Assembly (NCBI GenBank): GCA_022826345.1
Contig: JAJDVB010000023.1
Coordinates: forward strand, 1-64,000
Direction of reading: 5' to 3'
DNA from: Alphaproteobacteria bacterium
GTDB taxonomy: Bacteria > Pseudomonadota > Alphaproteobacteria > UBA828
DNA length: 64,000 bases
Position numbers and translations under genes: made by a program. The notes beneath the pieces were generated by a model. It worked only from the letters and a program-made list of their open reading frames with translations, searched no databases and was not told the DNA's origin. Position 1 is the stretch's first letter. The number at the start of each line of letters is the position of its first letter. Shown here in pieces: positions 1-8,288 of this stretch.

Positions 1-2
1 CT

Positions 3-191
3 CTCTACGCCTTCGTCGGCACCTGTCAAACGCGCCGTGCGGCGCTCTCCCTTGCCCGCGCCCTCAACGAGAAGCGCGCCGTCGACGAGGCGACGCTGAG
101 GCACGCGGCGCGCAGGCACGACGTGCTGACGCCGGAGCGCATGCAACTCCCCGCAGGCCCCGACCCCTACCGGCTCCGGCCCTCCTGCTGA
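3..191 (+). CDS. C-terminal fragment of an unidentified protein (cut by window edge)
   Basis: An open frame runs from the left edge to a TGA and gives about 62 residues, starting LYAFVGTCQTRRAAL and ending YRLRPSC. It contains an Arg/Ala-rich helical stretch followed by a short proline-rich tail. I do not recognise the family, and the N-terminal bulk lies outside the window. It converges with the amidohydrolase gene on the other strand, and the space between them holds a hairpin-rich repeat that could terminate both. That this is a real gene is inferred from the uninterrupted frame and codon use typical of the region. Confidence 0.45.
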   Translation, partial: LYAFVGTCQTRRAALSLARALNEKRAVDEATLRHAARRHDVLTPERMQLPAGPDPYRLRPSC

Positions 192-210
192 GACGGGCCG
201 CCCTTGGAGC

Positions 211-345
211 GCGTCCGTCTTTGACGGACGCGCGACAGGCCGCGACCGCGGCCCGCCGCTTATGCGGCGCGCCCGCGCAGGCGCAGGCCGGCTGCCGTGA
301 GCGATAATTGGCTAGAGCGTTTTCGTGCGAAACGGACACGCTCTA
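211..345 (+). repeat. Dispersed hairpin repeat, copy 1 (between convergent genes)
   Basis: The element opens with a perfect 9-bp hairpin (211-219 with 223-231, TTT loop). A 28-nt block at 232-259 is identical to 8201-8228, and a 26-nt block at 283-308 is identical to 8259-8284. It ends with an inverted motif, TAGAGCGT (313-320) and ACGCTCTA (338-345), whose last bases form the stop codon of the neighbouring minus-strand gene. The ATTGGCTAGAGCG stretch at 307-319 recurs with one change at the front of the second copy. Both copies sit between convergent genes, so a role as bidirectional terminator or REP-like element is plausible. Confidence 0.8.
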
Positions 346-978
346 ATCGTTGCGCTTCCTGATGTCGCCGAGGTAGTCGAGCACGCGTTCGGACGAGACG
401 ATGTCGGCGTAGCGGCGGCCGACGTCGCGCAGATTGTCCCGGTGCGGCCGCTCGTCGGCATCGCCCACGCAGTCCTCCGGCACCATGGTGCGAAAGCCGT
501 GCGAGAAGGAATCGATCACCGACGCCCGGATGCAGCCGCTGGTCATGCAGCCCATGACGATGGTGGTGTCCACACCGTGCTTGGTAAGGAAGGTGGTGAC
601 CGGCGTCTGGAAGAAGATCGAGGGGCCCGACTTGCGCAGGATGTAATCGTAGTTCGGGTCGGAGGTGCGGGGCTCCATCTCGGCGCAGGGGTCGCCCTCG
701 AAGAAGCTCTCGCGCACAGGGGCAATCTTCCAGTAGGGCATGTCACCCTCGGAATGATAGGCGGTGTAGCAATTGGCGACCGGTACCCGCGCTGCGCGGG
801 CGGCCTCCAGCACCCGCGCGGTGTTATCCACGGCGCGATGCACGAGCGGGCAGTTACCGAGAGGAAACTGCGGTTGGGTGAAGCCGGTCTGGAAGTCGAC
901 CACGAGGATGCCGGGCCGCTCGCCGAAGCCGATCTCCATCGCGCCGTAGCCGATGTCCTGGTAGGTGTCGTCGCTCAT
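343..978 (-). CDS. Isochorismatase-superfamily cysteine hydrolase (N-carbamoylsarcosine amidase-like)
   Basis: The 211-residue product has the isochorismatase-like fold signature. Asp28 lies in VVDFQTGF, a Lys is in YILRKSGPS in the middle third, and the nucleophile Cys is in TSGCIRASVID near residue 150, giving the Asp-Lys-Cys triad. The TSGCIRA form is the one typical of N-carbamoylsarcosine amidase-like hydrolases, which cleave ureido or amide C-N bonds; the substrate here is unknown. The ATG at 978 was chosen because the conserved domain starts about 20 residues later; longer in-frame extensions run into the next gene. It lies 26 bp downstream of the hydroxypyruvate isomerase gene in the same orientation and is probably cotranscribed. 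Confidence 0.88.
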   Translation of the reverse strand: MSDDTYQDIGYGAMEIGFGERPGILVVDFQTGFTQPQFPLGNCPLVHRAVDNTARVLEAARAARVPVANCYTAYHSEGDMPYWKIAPVRESFFEGDPCAEMEPRTSDPNYDYILRKSGPSIFFQTPVTTFLTKHGVDTTIVMGCMTSGCIRASVIDSFSHGFRTMVPEDCVGDADERPHRDNLRDVGRRYADIVSSERVLDYLGDIRKRND

Positions 979-1004
979 CGTCTCCCCCTCGCTCGTGCGG
1001 CCGC

Positions 1005-1805
1005 TCAGGCGATCAAACCGGTGCCGATGCCATAGGGCGCAGCCCAACCAAGGCCCTCCAGCGTGCCGCCCTTGGGCCGGTACTCGCAGCCGATCCAGCC
1101 GTCGTACCCCGCCGCATCGAGCATGTCGAAGAGGTAGGGGTAGTTGATCTCCCCAACGTCTGGCTCGTGGCGGCCGGGGACGCCGGAAACCTGGATATGG
1201 GCGATGATCGCGCGATGCTGGGCGAAGCCAGCCGCGAGGCCGCCCTCCATGATCTGGCGGTGATAGAAGTCGTACTGGAGGAAGAGGTTCTTGCTCCCCA
1301 CCGTCTCGATCACGCGCTGGGCGTGGCCTGCGGTCGACAGCAGATAGCCCGGATTGTCGACCGTGTTCAGCGGCTCGATGAGCGCGCGGATGCCCTCGCG
1401 CCCGAACGCGTCCGCCGCATAGGCGAGGTTTGCGACATAGGTGTCTTCGCATGCACGGGGATCAGCGCCGTCGGGCACGATCGCAGCCAAGACATGAACC
1501 TGGCGGCAACCCAGCGCATTGGCGTAGCGGAGCGCGTTGTCGACCGAACGGCGGAAGTCGTCCTGCCGGCCCGGCAACCCGGTAATGCCCCGCTCCCCGG
1601 CTTCCCAATCCCCCGGCGAGAGGTTGAAGAGCGCCTGGCTCAGCCCGTTGTCGTCAAGCCGGGCCGCGATCTCCCCCGGCGGAGCCAGATCGTAGGGAAA
1701 CAGGTATTCGACCGCCTTGAAGCCCGCGCGCTGCGCCGCCTCGAAGCGGTCGAGAAAATTGTGCTCCTGGAAGAGGAAGCTGAGATTGGCGGCAAACTTC
1801 GGCAT
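1005..1805 (-). CDS. hyi: Hydroxypyruvate isomerase-like TIM-barrel protein
   Basis: The product is 266 residues, the usual length for this family. It starts MPKFAANLSFLFQE and continues with AAQRAGFKAVEYLFPYD, EPLNTVDNPGYLL, FLQYDFYHRQIMEGG and IQVSGVPGRHEPDVGEINY, the standard landmarks of Hyi-type xylose-isomerase-like barrels. The acidic and His residues in those segments (Glu in EPLN, Asp in QYDFYH, His in GRHEPD, Glu in GCEYRP) form the metal site in the family. Hyi interconverts hydroxypyruvate and tartronate semialdehyde; homologues also act on ketoses, so the exact substrate is open. A GGAGGG ribosome site precedes the ATG. It heads a two-gene unit with the cysteine hydrolase. Confidence 0.9.
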   Translation of the reverse strand: MPKFAANLSFLFQEHNFLDRFEAAQRAGFKAVEYLFPYDLAPPGEIAARLDDNGLSQALFNLSPGDWEAGERGITGLPGRQDDFRRSVDNALRYANALGCRQVHVLAAIVPDGADPRACEDTYVANLAYAADAFGREGIRALIEPLNTVDNPGYLLSTAGHAQRVIETVGSKNLFLQYDFYHRQIMEGGLAAGFAQHRAIIAHIQVSGVPGRHEPDVGEINYPYLFDMLDAAGYDGWIGCEYRPKGGTLEGLGWAAPYGIGTGLIA

Positions 1806-1844
1806 GGTCCCTCCGGCGCCCGGCGGCCCCGGCGAGGCTGCGCG

Positions 1845-2054
1845 TCAGAAGCAGCCGAGCGCGGCGCCCGCCCGCTCGATCCACATGACGAGGTATGTGT
1901 CTGTTACGCTCTGATAGGCCCCGGCGGCGAGCGCGTAGCTGGTGTCCGCGTGCGCGGCGACGAGGCCTGCACCGAGCACCGCCGCCGCCCCGATCAGAAG
2001 CCTGCGGCGGCCTGGACCACGAATCCTGCGCCGATCTGCCGTCACGTCCGCCAT
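1845..2054 (-). CDS. Small putative secreted or membrane protein (69 aa)
   Basis: A short frame encodes a basic N-terminus containing RGPGRRRLLIGAAAVLGAGLVAAHA, which looks like a twin-arginine-style or lipid-anchored signal segment, followed by about 35 residues ending ALGCF. It lies 39 bp upstream of hyi on the same strand. No convincing ribosome binding site precedes the ATG and I know no family for it. The signal-like stretch and lack of a competing gene favour a real but minor gene; it could equally be chance in GC-rich DNA. Confidence 0.35.
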   Translation of the reverse strand: MADVTADRRRIRGPGRRRLLIGAAAVLGAGLVAAHADTSYALAAGAYQSVTDTYLVMWIERAGAALGCF

Positions 2055-2311
2055 CGCCGCGGCATTATGCGCCCACGTGGCCTCTTTTCATATCCCTCAA
2101 GCGCCGGGCGCTCGCTCCGCTCGCTTGGCTTTCGCGCCATTCGGCGCGGCGCGCAGTCGCGCGCTCCGGGCCGCTTTGCGGCCCGGCCCTCCAAATTTCC
2201 CGCACCCGGTCCGTCGCCGGATGCTCAGTCCCCAACCGTGGTGAGAACTCCGGGTTGGTGGGATGATGCGGCGGACGAGTATCGAACGAGGGCTTAGGAA
2301 GGGAGCAACGC
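2055..2311. other. Intergenic region with GC-rich inverted repeats, no gene seen
   Basis: No frame here is convincing on either strand. The stretch around 2095-2200 is built of short GC-rich inverted repeats (for example GGGCCGC TTT GCGGCCC), and a CCAACC...GGTTGG pair follows near 2230-2257. The last bases carry the AGGAAGGGAGCAACGC leader of the following plus-strand gene. The region separates divergent transcription and probably carries promoters, but I could not define one. Confidence 0.5.
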
Positions 2312-2812
2312 ATGGGCAAACGCGAGTGGTTGATGAGCGAGCGCAACCTGGCGGACGAGCCGATCGAAAGCCTCGGCGACATGAGCGAAAGCGAGCGGGA
2401 CAATCTCGCGCTCCTCGTCAGGCAGTGCCGGGGCTGGTCGAGCCAGAACATCGACGAGGTGGTGGCCGTCATGGCCGAAGACGGGGTCTATCACGACATC
2501 ACCCTGCCGCCGGCGGTGGGCCATGACGCAATCCGCAAGTTCGGTGCGGGCTGGCTCGACGCGGTGCCCGACCTCTCGCTCTACATCGAGGCGTTTTGTG
2601 TCCAGGGCAATGTCGTCTGCGATATGGGCTGGATGAGCGGCACCATCACGAAGGACTACTTCGGCCTTGCCGGCACCGGCCAGCGCTTCGACTGCCAGTT
2701 CTCCCAGATCTGCTTCGTCGAGAACGGCAAGATCAAGTATCTACGCGGCCTTTGGAACGCCCCCGACATGTACAACCAGGTGGGCTGGGACCTGGCCGGC
2801 CTGAAACGTTAG
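2312..2812 (+). CDS. NTF2-like / SnoaL-like protein
   Basis: The 166-residue product has the layout of the cystatin-like NTF2 fold: helices with WSSQNIDEVVAVMAEDGVYHDI, then GHDAIRKFGAGWLDAVPDLSLYIEAF and strands ending CFVENGKIKYLRGLWN. Family members include polyketide cyclases, limonene-epoxide hydrolase-like enzymes and many uncharacterised proteins that sit beside catabolic enzymes. No catalytic function can be assigned. The start is fixed by a GGAAGGGAG ribosome site eight bases upstream. Its stop overlaps the stop of the convergent PhyH gene by four bases. Confidence 0.75.
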   Translation: MGKREWLMSERNLADEPIESLGDMSESERDNLALLVRQCRGWSSQNIDEVVAVMAEDGVYHDITLPPAVGHDAIRKFGAGWLDAVPDLSLYIEAFCVQGNVVCDMGWMSGTITKDYFGLAGTGQRFDCQFSQICFVENGKIKYLRGLWNAPDMYNQVGWDLAGLKR

Positions 2813-3789
2813 CGGGCCTCTTCCGCCGAAGCCGCGTCGTCGATGCGAAAGGCGGGGTCCCAGCGGGAGAAATACCAGGAACCGTCGATCGCAGGGTTCA
2901 ACGGGTCGCCGTCGCCTCGATTGACCCAGGCGTCGTACTTCTCCCGCTCTTCCCGTGCCCATTGCATCATGTCGGGGCGGAAGCCGGGGTCGTCGCCCTT
3001 GCGCATCCGGGGCCCGCGGATCAGCACGCCCTCCAGCCCTGTCGGGTCGCTCGGCCGCTGCCAGCGCACGTCGATCGCCCAGCGCACGTGGTTGGAGCGG
3101 TTCCAGAGCCCCCGGTGCGGCATGTTCTCGTGGATGAAGAGCACCGAGCCTTTGCGCATGGCGCAGGTCACCACGTCGCCGGGGGGCAGGTCGTCTTCGT
3201 CGATGTAAAGATACCACGAGCGCGGATCGCCGATCACCTTCTCGACCTTGTGGCGGGCGTTGCCGCTCGGCCGGTGGCCGCCGCGTACGACCTGGAGGCA
3301 GCCGTTCTCCTCGCCCACGTCGAGCAGCGGTATCCAGCAGGCGGGCTGCGCCGTACCCTGGCCGTTGGGCGCGAGGTAGCCGGAATCCTGGTGCCACGGC
3401 ACCGTCATCAGCACGTTCTCCGGCACCTTGGGGCGCACGTTCCAGATCGCACCGCCCTCGATATCGGGGCCGATGATCGCAGCGACAACGCCGAGCAGGC
3501 GGTCCGACGACCAGAGCGCTGCAAGCTCCGGCCCCATGGGCGTGGAGATTTGCATAAGGCCGGGTGCTTCGTCGTAGTCGGCGGCGACCTTGGCCATGCG
3601 GGTGTAGAAGCCTTCATCCGCGTACGCGCTGGTGATTCGGCCCGCCTCGAACAGGCGCCCGGCGAGCGAGTCGACCACCGCCTCGAACTCGTCGATCACC
3701 GGCTGGAGGTCGTCGTTCGAGAACATTCCCTCGACGATGAGGAATCCGTCGCGCTCGTATTGCGCCAACTGCTCCGCACTGATCGTCAC
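2809..3789 (-). CDS. Phytanoyl-CoA dioxygenase (PhyH) family protein
   Basis: This is a 326-residue Fe(II)/2-oxoglutarate-type oxygenase. The facial triad starts with His133-x-Asp135 in VPWHQDSGYLAP; the distal His and 2-oxoglutarate-binding Arg are in ENMPHRGLWNRSNHVRW. N-terminal LAQYERDGFLIVEGMF is the usual PhyH opening. Translation starts at GTG, preceded by a strong GGGAGGGAG site. The gene lies 34 bp downstream of the ABC ATPase gene and in the same direction, so it is probably the last gene of the sugar-importer operon and may hydroxylate the imported compound; that link is inference. Confidence 0.87.
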   Translation of the reverse strand: MTISAEQLAQYERDGFLIVEGMFSNDDLQPVIDEFEAVVDSLAGRLFEAGRITSAYADEGFYTRMAKVAADYDEAPGLMQISTPMGPELAALWSSDRLLGVVAAIIGPDIEGGAIWNVRPKVPENVLMTVPWHQDSGYLAPNGQGTAQPACWIPLLDVGEENGCLQVVRGGHRPSGNARHKVEKVIGDPRSWYLYIDEDDLPPGDVVTCAMRKGSVLFIHENMPHRGLWNRSNHVRWAIDVRWQRPSDPTGLEGVLIRGPRMRKGDDPGFRPDMMQWAREEREKYDAWVNRGDGDPLNPAIDGSWYFSRWDPAFRIDDAASAEEAR

Positions 3790-3823
3790 TGCGCTCCCTC
3801 CCGCTCGGCGACGGGCGCCGTCT

Positions 3824-4567
3824 TCAACGGACGCCCATCATGAGCTTGATGATCTCGTCCTGGTCGGTCTTTCCGGTCTGCCGGATACCGGCGAGCTGCC
3901 CCCGGTGCAGCACCATGATGCGGTCTGCCGTCGAGAAAATCTCCTGCAGATTATGACTCACGAATACCACGGCCACCCCGGTTTCGCGCAGGCGGCCGAT
4001 CAGCTCAAGCACCTTGCCGATCTCGACCACCGCGAGCGCTGCGGTCGGCTCGTCCATGAAAATGAGCCGCGCGTCCCAATAGAGCGCCCGGCTGATGGCA
4101 ACCGCCTTCTTCTGCCCGCCCGAGAGATAGCCCACCTGCGCGGTCGGCGACAACGAGCCGAGGCCCAGGCTCTCCAGCAATTCCGCCGCTTCGGCGATCA
4201 TGCGTCGCCGGTCGATGGTCTTGATCTGCGTGCGGAGCAAGCGGCCGAGGAAGACGTTCTCCCAAACCTCCAACTCGTCCACCAGCGCCATGTCCTGGTA
4301 GATCACCTCGATGCCGCGCTCGCGCGAGTCCCGCGGGGTCGCGAAGGCCACCTCTTCGTCGGCGAAGACGATCTCGCCCGCGTTGGGGCGGTGGACCCCC
4401 GAGACCAGCTTGATCAGCGTCGACTTGCCCGCGCCGTTGTCGCCGACGAGGCCCAGCACCTCGTTGCCATGCGCCTCGAAGCTTACGCCGTCGAGCGCCA
4501 CGACATGGTCGAAGCGCTTGGAGAGCCCGCGCACGCGCAGCAGCGCTTTGCGTTCCGCCCCGCTCAT
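3824..4567 (-). CDS. Sugar-type ABC importer ATP-binding protein (single NBD)
   Basis: The 247-residue ATPase carries Walker A (GDNGAGKST), signature (YLSGGQKKA), Walker B (RLIFMDEPTAA) and switch His (VFVSHN). It resembles the N-terminal half of RbsA/XylG-type ATPases, but only one nucleotide-binding domain is present where many members have two, so two copies must pair. The ATG at 4567 overlaps the TGA of the permease gene by one base, indicating translational coupling. A longer open reading frame crosses into the permease region in another frame, but that part is not protein-like. Confidence 0.92.
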   Translation of the reverse strand: MSGAERKALLRVRGLSKRFDHVVALDGVSFEAHGNEVLGLVGDNGAGKSTLIKLVSGVHRPNAGEIVFADEEVAFATPRDSRERGIEVIYQDMALVDELEVWENVFLGRLLRTQIKTIDRRRMIAEAAELLESLGLGSLSPTAQVGYLSGGQKKAVAISRALYWDARLIFMDEPTAALAVVEIGKVLELIGRLRETGVAVVFVSHNLQEIFSTADRIMVLHRGQLAGIRQTGKTDQDEIIKLMMGVR

Positions 4568-5544
4568 CAGGCCGTCCCCGTGCGCCATCGCTCTTCGAAT
4601 ATCTCCGACACGCGCCACAGCACGACGGCGGCCAGGATCAGGACCCCGCGTACGGCGTCGACCCAGAAGCTGGAGATCGGCATGACGCTGAGCCCCGTCG
4701 TGATCACGCCCAGGAGCAGCACCCCGCCGAGCGGCCCCATCATGGTGCCCTTGCCGCCGGCGAGGCTGACCCCGCCGATCACCGCAGCGGCAAAGACCTC
4801 GAACACCATGCCCTGCCCGAGGTTGATGGTCACCGCCTGCAGCCGCCCGGCCAGCACCCAGGCCGCGAGCGCGCCCAGCATACCGGAAAGGATGAAGGCG
4901 GTGAGCGTCCGCCGGTCGACCCGGATGCCGGCTGCGAATGCCGCCTCGCGGTTGCCGCCGATCGCGTAGAGGTCGCGGCCGAAGGCGGTGTAGCTCAGCA
5001 CGAACTGGCTGACGACGAACAGGCTGAGGAACAGGATCACCGACACCGGAAGCAGACCGCCGATGCTGTAGCCGCCGAGCGCGGTGAACGAAGGCGGCAG
5101 ATCGTACATCGTGTTGGCGTTGGTGAAGACGTAGGTAAAGCCCCGGAGCGCCAGCAGCATGGCGAGCGTCACGATGAAGGCGTTCACACGGAGCTTGATG
5201 ATGAAGAAGCTGTTGAGGCACCCGACACCCGCTCCCATCCCCAGCATGAGGACGATGACCAGGGCCGGCGGCAGTTGCCAGCCCGAGCCGAAGAACGGGT
5301 TGGTCGACACCATCCACGCGCCGACGAGCGCGGTGAAACCCAGCGTCGATTCCGAGGACAGATCGAAGCGGCCGGCGAGCAGGCAGAAGATCATGCCGAT
5401 CACCAGAATGCCGAGGATCGACGAGTGCTCCAGAACGTTGATGAAGATCCGCACCGAGAGAAGGCGCGGCTCGACGGCGACGAACGCGATGGTCGTGAAC
5501 AGGAGCACGATCCAGACCGCGTTCCTGAGGAGGAACCTGGTCAA
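4567..5544 (-). CDS. Sugar-type ABC importer permease (RbsC/XylH family)
   Basis: The 325-residue integral membrane protein has about eight to ten hydrophobic segments, with family landmarks LAGRFDLSSESTLGF, AIGGNREAAFAAGI and VFAAAVIGGVSLAGGKGTMMGPLGG. It forms the pore for the substrate delivered by the binding protein encoded just upstream. The start codon is TTG (codon at 5542-5544), supported by a GAGAGG site about eight bases before it and by the alignment of the first membrane helix; no ATG or GTG fits better. Confidence 0.92.
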   Translation of the reverse strand: MTRFLLRNAVWIVLLFTTIAFVAVEPRLLSVRIFINVLEHSSILGILVIGMIFCLLAGRFDLSSESTLGFTALVGAWMVSTNPFFGSGWQLPPALVIVLMLGMGAGVGCLNSFFIIKLRVNAFIVTLAMLLALRGFTYVFTNANTMYDLPPSFTALGGYSIGGLLPVSVILFLSLFVVSQFVLSYTAFGRDLYAIGGNREAAFAAGIRVDRRTLTAFILSGMLGALAAWVLAGRLQAVTINLGQGMVFEVFAAAVIGGVSLAGGKGTMMGPLGGVLLLGVITTGLSVMPISSFWVDAVRGVLILAAVVLWRVSEIFEERWRTGTA

Positions 5545-5631
5545 TCCCGGTCCTCTCGCCGTGGGTATCCGTCGGCGATCATGCGCGGCCGCGCCAACCC
5601 ACCGTCGCGCCGGCGCGGCTCATCCCCGGCC

Positions 5632-5663
5632 GCAGGAATCGGGTGCGCGTACCCGATTCCTGC
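5632..5663 (-). other. Perfect hairpin between binding-protein and permease genes
   Basis: A 13-bp perfect inverted repeat (5632-5644 with 5651-5663, six-base loop) lies between the stop of the binding-protein gene and the start of the permease gene. It lacks a T-run, so it is more likely a 3' stabiliser or partial terminator that lets the binding protein be made in excess, as in other ABC importer operons, than a full terminator. Confidence 0.7.
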
Positions 5664-5680
5664 ATGCCCTTGGCGCGGGT

Positions 5681-6742
5681 CTACTGGTATTTCTTGATCG
5701 CGTTACCCCAGAGGGTGGGGTCGGTGTAGTTCGACTTGTCCACCGGGCGGCTCGGCGTCTCGATTTGCCAACCCTCGGTGGCCTCGGACCAGCGCGCCTC
5801 GATCCCGTGATAGGGCGCTCCCGGATTGTCGATAGGCCCGGCAGCGGTGATTTTGAAGCTGCCATCGAGATAGTGCTTGATGTAGTGGGCGAGGATCGTG
5901 CCGTAGCCCACCATGTCCTGAAGGGCGGACGCATCCCAAAGGTCGTTGCCGATCAGATCGAGGATGCGGGGATCGGCATCGATTCCCGTGACCACGATGT
6001 GGCCGGGCTCGCCGATCTTCTTGAGCTGGCCGAGCGACTCGAGCGCTGCATCGACGCCCGGAATCACGTCGCTACCCATGGTGATGCCGACCAGCTCGTT
6101 GGCGCTGGCGACCGACTTGGTGATGTCGAAAAACTCCTCCGGCGTCCAGTGCTGTAGCTTGCGGATCAGCTCGATCTTCGGGTACTTCGCCAAGACCGCC
6201 TGGATCGCCTCCGACCGCTGGCGTGCGTTGACCTGGTCCATCGGGCCGTGCAGCTCGAGCACCTTGCCGGCGACCTCGCCGCGCTGCTCCTTGATGCGCT
6301 TGACCAGTTCCTCGGCAGCGATCGTGCCGAGCGAGATGTTGTCGGCCCGCGCAATCAGCTCCACCTTGCCGCCGGCCGAGGTGCGGCCCAGCATGAAGAC
6401 CGGAATGCCGGCCTCGTTGGCCTTCTTGACCGATATGGTGGCGGCCAGGCTGTCCACGGGTCCGCCGACGATCGCGTCATAGCCAAGCGCGATCGCCGTC
6501 GCCCATTCGTCGGCCTCCCGCTTGGCGGAGATCTCCGCGTTCTTGATGACCGCGTCCATGCCGAGACTCTCGGCGACGTCCTGCCAGTTTCGGGCGATGA
6601 CGATGTCGGCGGCATTGTTGAGCTGTGGCGCGATGTAGATGACCTTGTAGCTATCCGCGCTCGCGCTCTGACTGCCGACACCGATGCCGAGCGCAAGCAC
6701 TGCGGCGATCGCCGCGTGTTTCAGGGTTCTCCCCGCCTGCAT
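5681..6742 (-). CDS. Periplasmic sugar-type substrate-binding protein
   Basis: The 353-residue product starts with a Sec signal peptide (basic MQAGRTLKH, hydrophobic AAIAAVLALGIGVG, cleavage near SASA-DS). The mature part is a periplasmic-binding-protein type I fold: YIAPQLNNAADIVIARNWQD, GYDAIVGGPVDSLAATI, GELHG-like VLELHGPMDQVNARQR, and VVTGIDADPRILDLI. It belongs to the RbsB-like group; the ligand may be a sugar, polyol or other small polar compound. AGGAGAGG precedes the ATG. It is the first gene of the importer operon, divergent from the FAD hydroxylase gene. Confidence 0.92.
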   Translation of the reverse strand: MQAGRTLKHAAIAAVLALGIGVGSQSASADSYKVIYIAPQLNNAADIVIARNWQDVAESLGMDAVIKNAEISAKREADEWATAIALGYDAIVGGPVDSLAATISVKKANEAGIPVFMLGRTSAGGKVELIARADNISLGTIAAEELVKRIKEQRGEVAGKVLELHGPMDQVNARQRSEAIQAVLAKYPKIELIRKLQHWTPEEFFDITKSVASANELVGITMGSDVIPGVDAALESLGQLKKIGEPGHIVVTGIDADPRILDLIGNDLWDASALQDMVGYGTILAHYIKHYLDGSFKITAAGPIDNPGAPYHGIEARWSEATEGWQIETPSRPVDKSNYTDPTLWGNAIKKYQ

Positions 6743-6879
6743 GACTTCCTCTCCTTCATTTCTCTCGGCCGCCCCAGTTTCAATTGTCTGATTTGGTCGG
6801 GGAGTGCCGCAGGGACAGGATAGCCCGGCGGAGGCCGCGTGTCCCGAGGGCGCTCCGCAGCAAGGCGATCCGGGGTAGG

Positions 6880-8151
6880 ATGGCGCGGTCGGCGGAAGGC
6901 GAGAGAGCGTGGCGGATCATGGCGGCTGCTGAAGCGGGGGAGCGGATCGAGGTCGATGTCGTCATCGCCGGCGGCGGGCTCGTCGGGCTCACCCTTGGTG
7001 TCGCGCTCGCCGGCGCCGGGATCGAGACGGCAGTGGTCGACGGCACGCCGCCGGTGGCGATGAAGGATGCCGCGTTCGACGGCAGGGTCTCGTCGATCGC
7101 CCTCGGCTCCAGGCGGGTGCTGGACGGCATCGGCCTCTGGCCAGCGCTCGCGGTTGACGCCCAGCCGATCCTGGAGATTCGCGTCTCCGACGGCGATGTA
7201 CCGCTCTTCCTGCACTACGACCACAGGGACGTGGGCGCGGGCCCCCTCGGCTACATCGTCGAGAACAGGAACATCCGTGCCGCCTTGCTGGAGCGGGCAG
7301 CGATGTTACCTGCGCTCCGCCACCTGGCGCCGGCCTCGGTCGAGGCGCTGGAGCCCGCTGCTGGTGGCGTCGAGGCTAGGCTCGCAGACGGCCGGTGTGT
7401 GCGCGCGCAGCTTGCGGCTGCCGCCGACGGGGCCAATTCGGGGCTGCGGGCCGCCGCCGGGATCGAGACCGTGCGCTGGTCCTACGAGCAGACAGGGATC
7501 GTCTGCACGGTGCTGCACGAGCGGCCGCACCAAGGCATCGCGCACGAGCGTTTCCTGCCGGCCGGGCCCTTCGCGATCCTGCCGATGACCGGCGACCGCT
7601 CCTCGCTCGTCTGGACCGAGAGGGCGGCGCTGGCGACCGCCTTGATGGACGCGTCACCCGATGTCTTCGCGAGGGAGCTTGGCGCGCGCTTCGGCGATTT
7701 TCTCGGCGCGCTGGAGCCGACCGGCCCGCGCTGGAGCTATCCCCTCCGGCTCACCCATGCGAAGCGCTACGTCGCGCCCCGCCTCGCGCTCGCGGGCGAT
7801 GCGGCCCACGCGATCCACCCACTGGCAGGCCAGGGCTTCAACCTCGGCATCCGCGACGCTGCGGTGCTGGCCGAGCTGGTGGTGGACCGCGCGCGCCTCG
7901 GCCTTGATATCGGCGGCGACGATGTGCTCACGCACTATCAGCGCCGGCGTCGCTTCGACTCGGTGGTCCTGATCGGCGTGACCGACGGGCTGAACCGACT
8001 CTTCTCGAACGACAATCAGGGCTTGCGCCTGGTTCGGGACGTTGGCCTTGCGGCGGTGAACGAGATGCCGCCGGTCAAGCGCTTCTTCATGCGCCACGCC
8101 ATGGGTCTCGCGGGCGACCTGCCCCGCCTCGCCCGCGGCGAACCGCTTTAA
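6880..8151 (+). CDS. UbiH/UbiF/COQ6-family FAD-dependent hydroxylase
   Basis: The class A flavoprotein monooxygenase has the dinucleotide motif GGGLVGL (residues 31-37 from this start), a central ADGANSGLR motif, and the signature GDAAHAIHPLAGQGFNLG near residue 310. Members hydroxylate the ring of ubiquinone precursors; the last signature is the one seen in UbiH/UbiF/UbiI proteins. Whether this one serves ubiquinone synthesis or a local catabolic step is not clear. The start is uncertain: 6880 and 6919 are both possible, and a longer frame from 6784 would add a non-conserved basic extension. It ends in front of the second copy of the hairpin repeat. Confidence 0.9.
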   Translation: MARSAEGERAWRIMAAAEAGERIEVDVVIAGGGLVGLTLGVALAGAGIETAVVDGTPPVAMKDAAFDGRVSSIALGSRRVLDGIGLWPALAVDAQPILEIRVSDGDVPLFLHYDHRDVGAGPLGYIVENRNIRAALLERAAMLPALRHLAPASVEALEPAAGGVEARLADGRCVRAQLAAAADGANSGLRAAAGIETVRWSYEQTGIVCTVLHERPHQGIAHERFLPAGPFAILPMTGDRSSLVWTERAALATALMDASPDVFARELGARFGDFLGALEPTGPRWSYPLRLTHAKRYVAPRLALAGDAAHAIHPLAGQGFNLGIRDAAVLAELVVDRARLGLDIGGDDVLTHYQRRRRFDSVVLIGVTDGLNRLFSNDNQGLRLVRDVGLAAVNEMPPVKRFFMRHAMGLAGDLPRLARGEPL

Positions 8152-8164
8152 CTCCCTCAGCTGA

Positions 8165-8284
8165 GTGATTGGCTAAAGCGAGTCCGTCTTCGGCGGACTC
8201 GCGACAGGCCGCGACCGCGGCCCGCCGCGTTAGCGGCGCCCTCGCGGAGGCGCCGGCCGCAGGCCGGCTGCCGTGAGCGATAAT
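8165..8284 (+). repeat. Dispersed hairpin repeat, copy 2 (between convergent genes)
   Basis: This copy starts with ATTGGCTAAAGCG (8168-8180), then a 9-bp hairpin (8178-8186 with 8194-8202, seven-base loop). The 28-nt block 8201-8228 and 26-nt block 8259-8284 are identical to copy 1, with a diverged GC-rich centre between them. Its hairpin arm differs from copy 1 while staying self-complementary, a compensatory pattern that argues for selection on RNA or cruciform structure. It fills most of the gap between the convergent hydroxylase and ligase genes. Confidence 0.8.
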
Positions 8285-8288
8285 GAGT

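Noticed and set aside
2095..2200. Additional copy of the 211/8178 hairpin repeat
   Set aside because: It is GC-rich with short inverted repeats but lacks the 28-nt and 26-nt shared blocks.
3824..5317. A 497-residue open frame covering the ABC ATPase and part of the permease
   Set aside because: Only the last 247 residues are ATPase. The upstream part is Arg/His-rich sequence in the wrong frame of the permease gene, which has a clear protein in its own frame.
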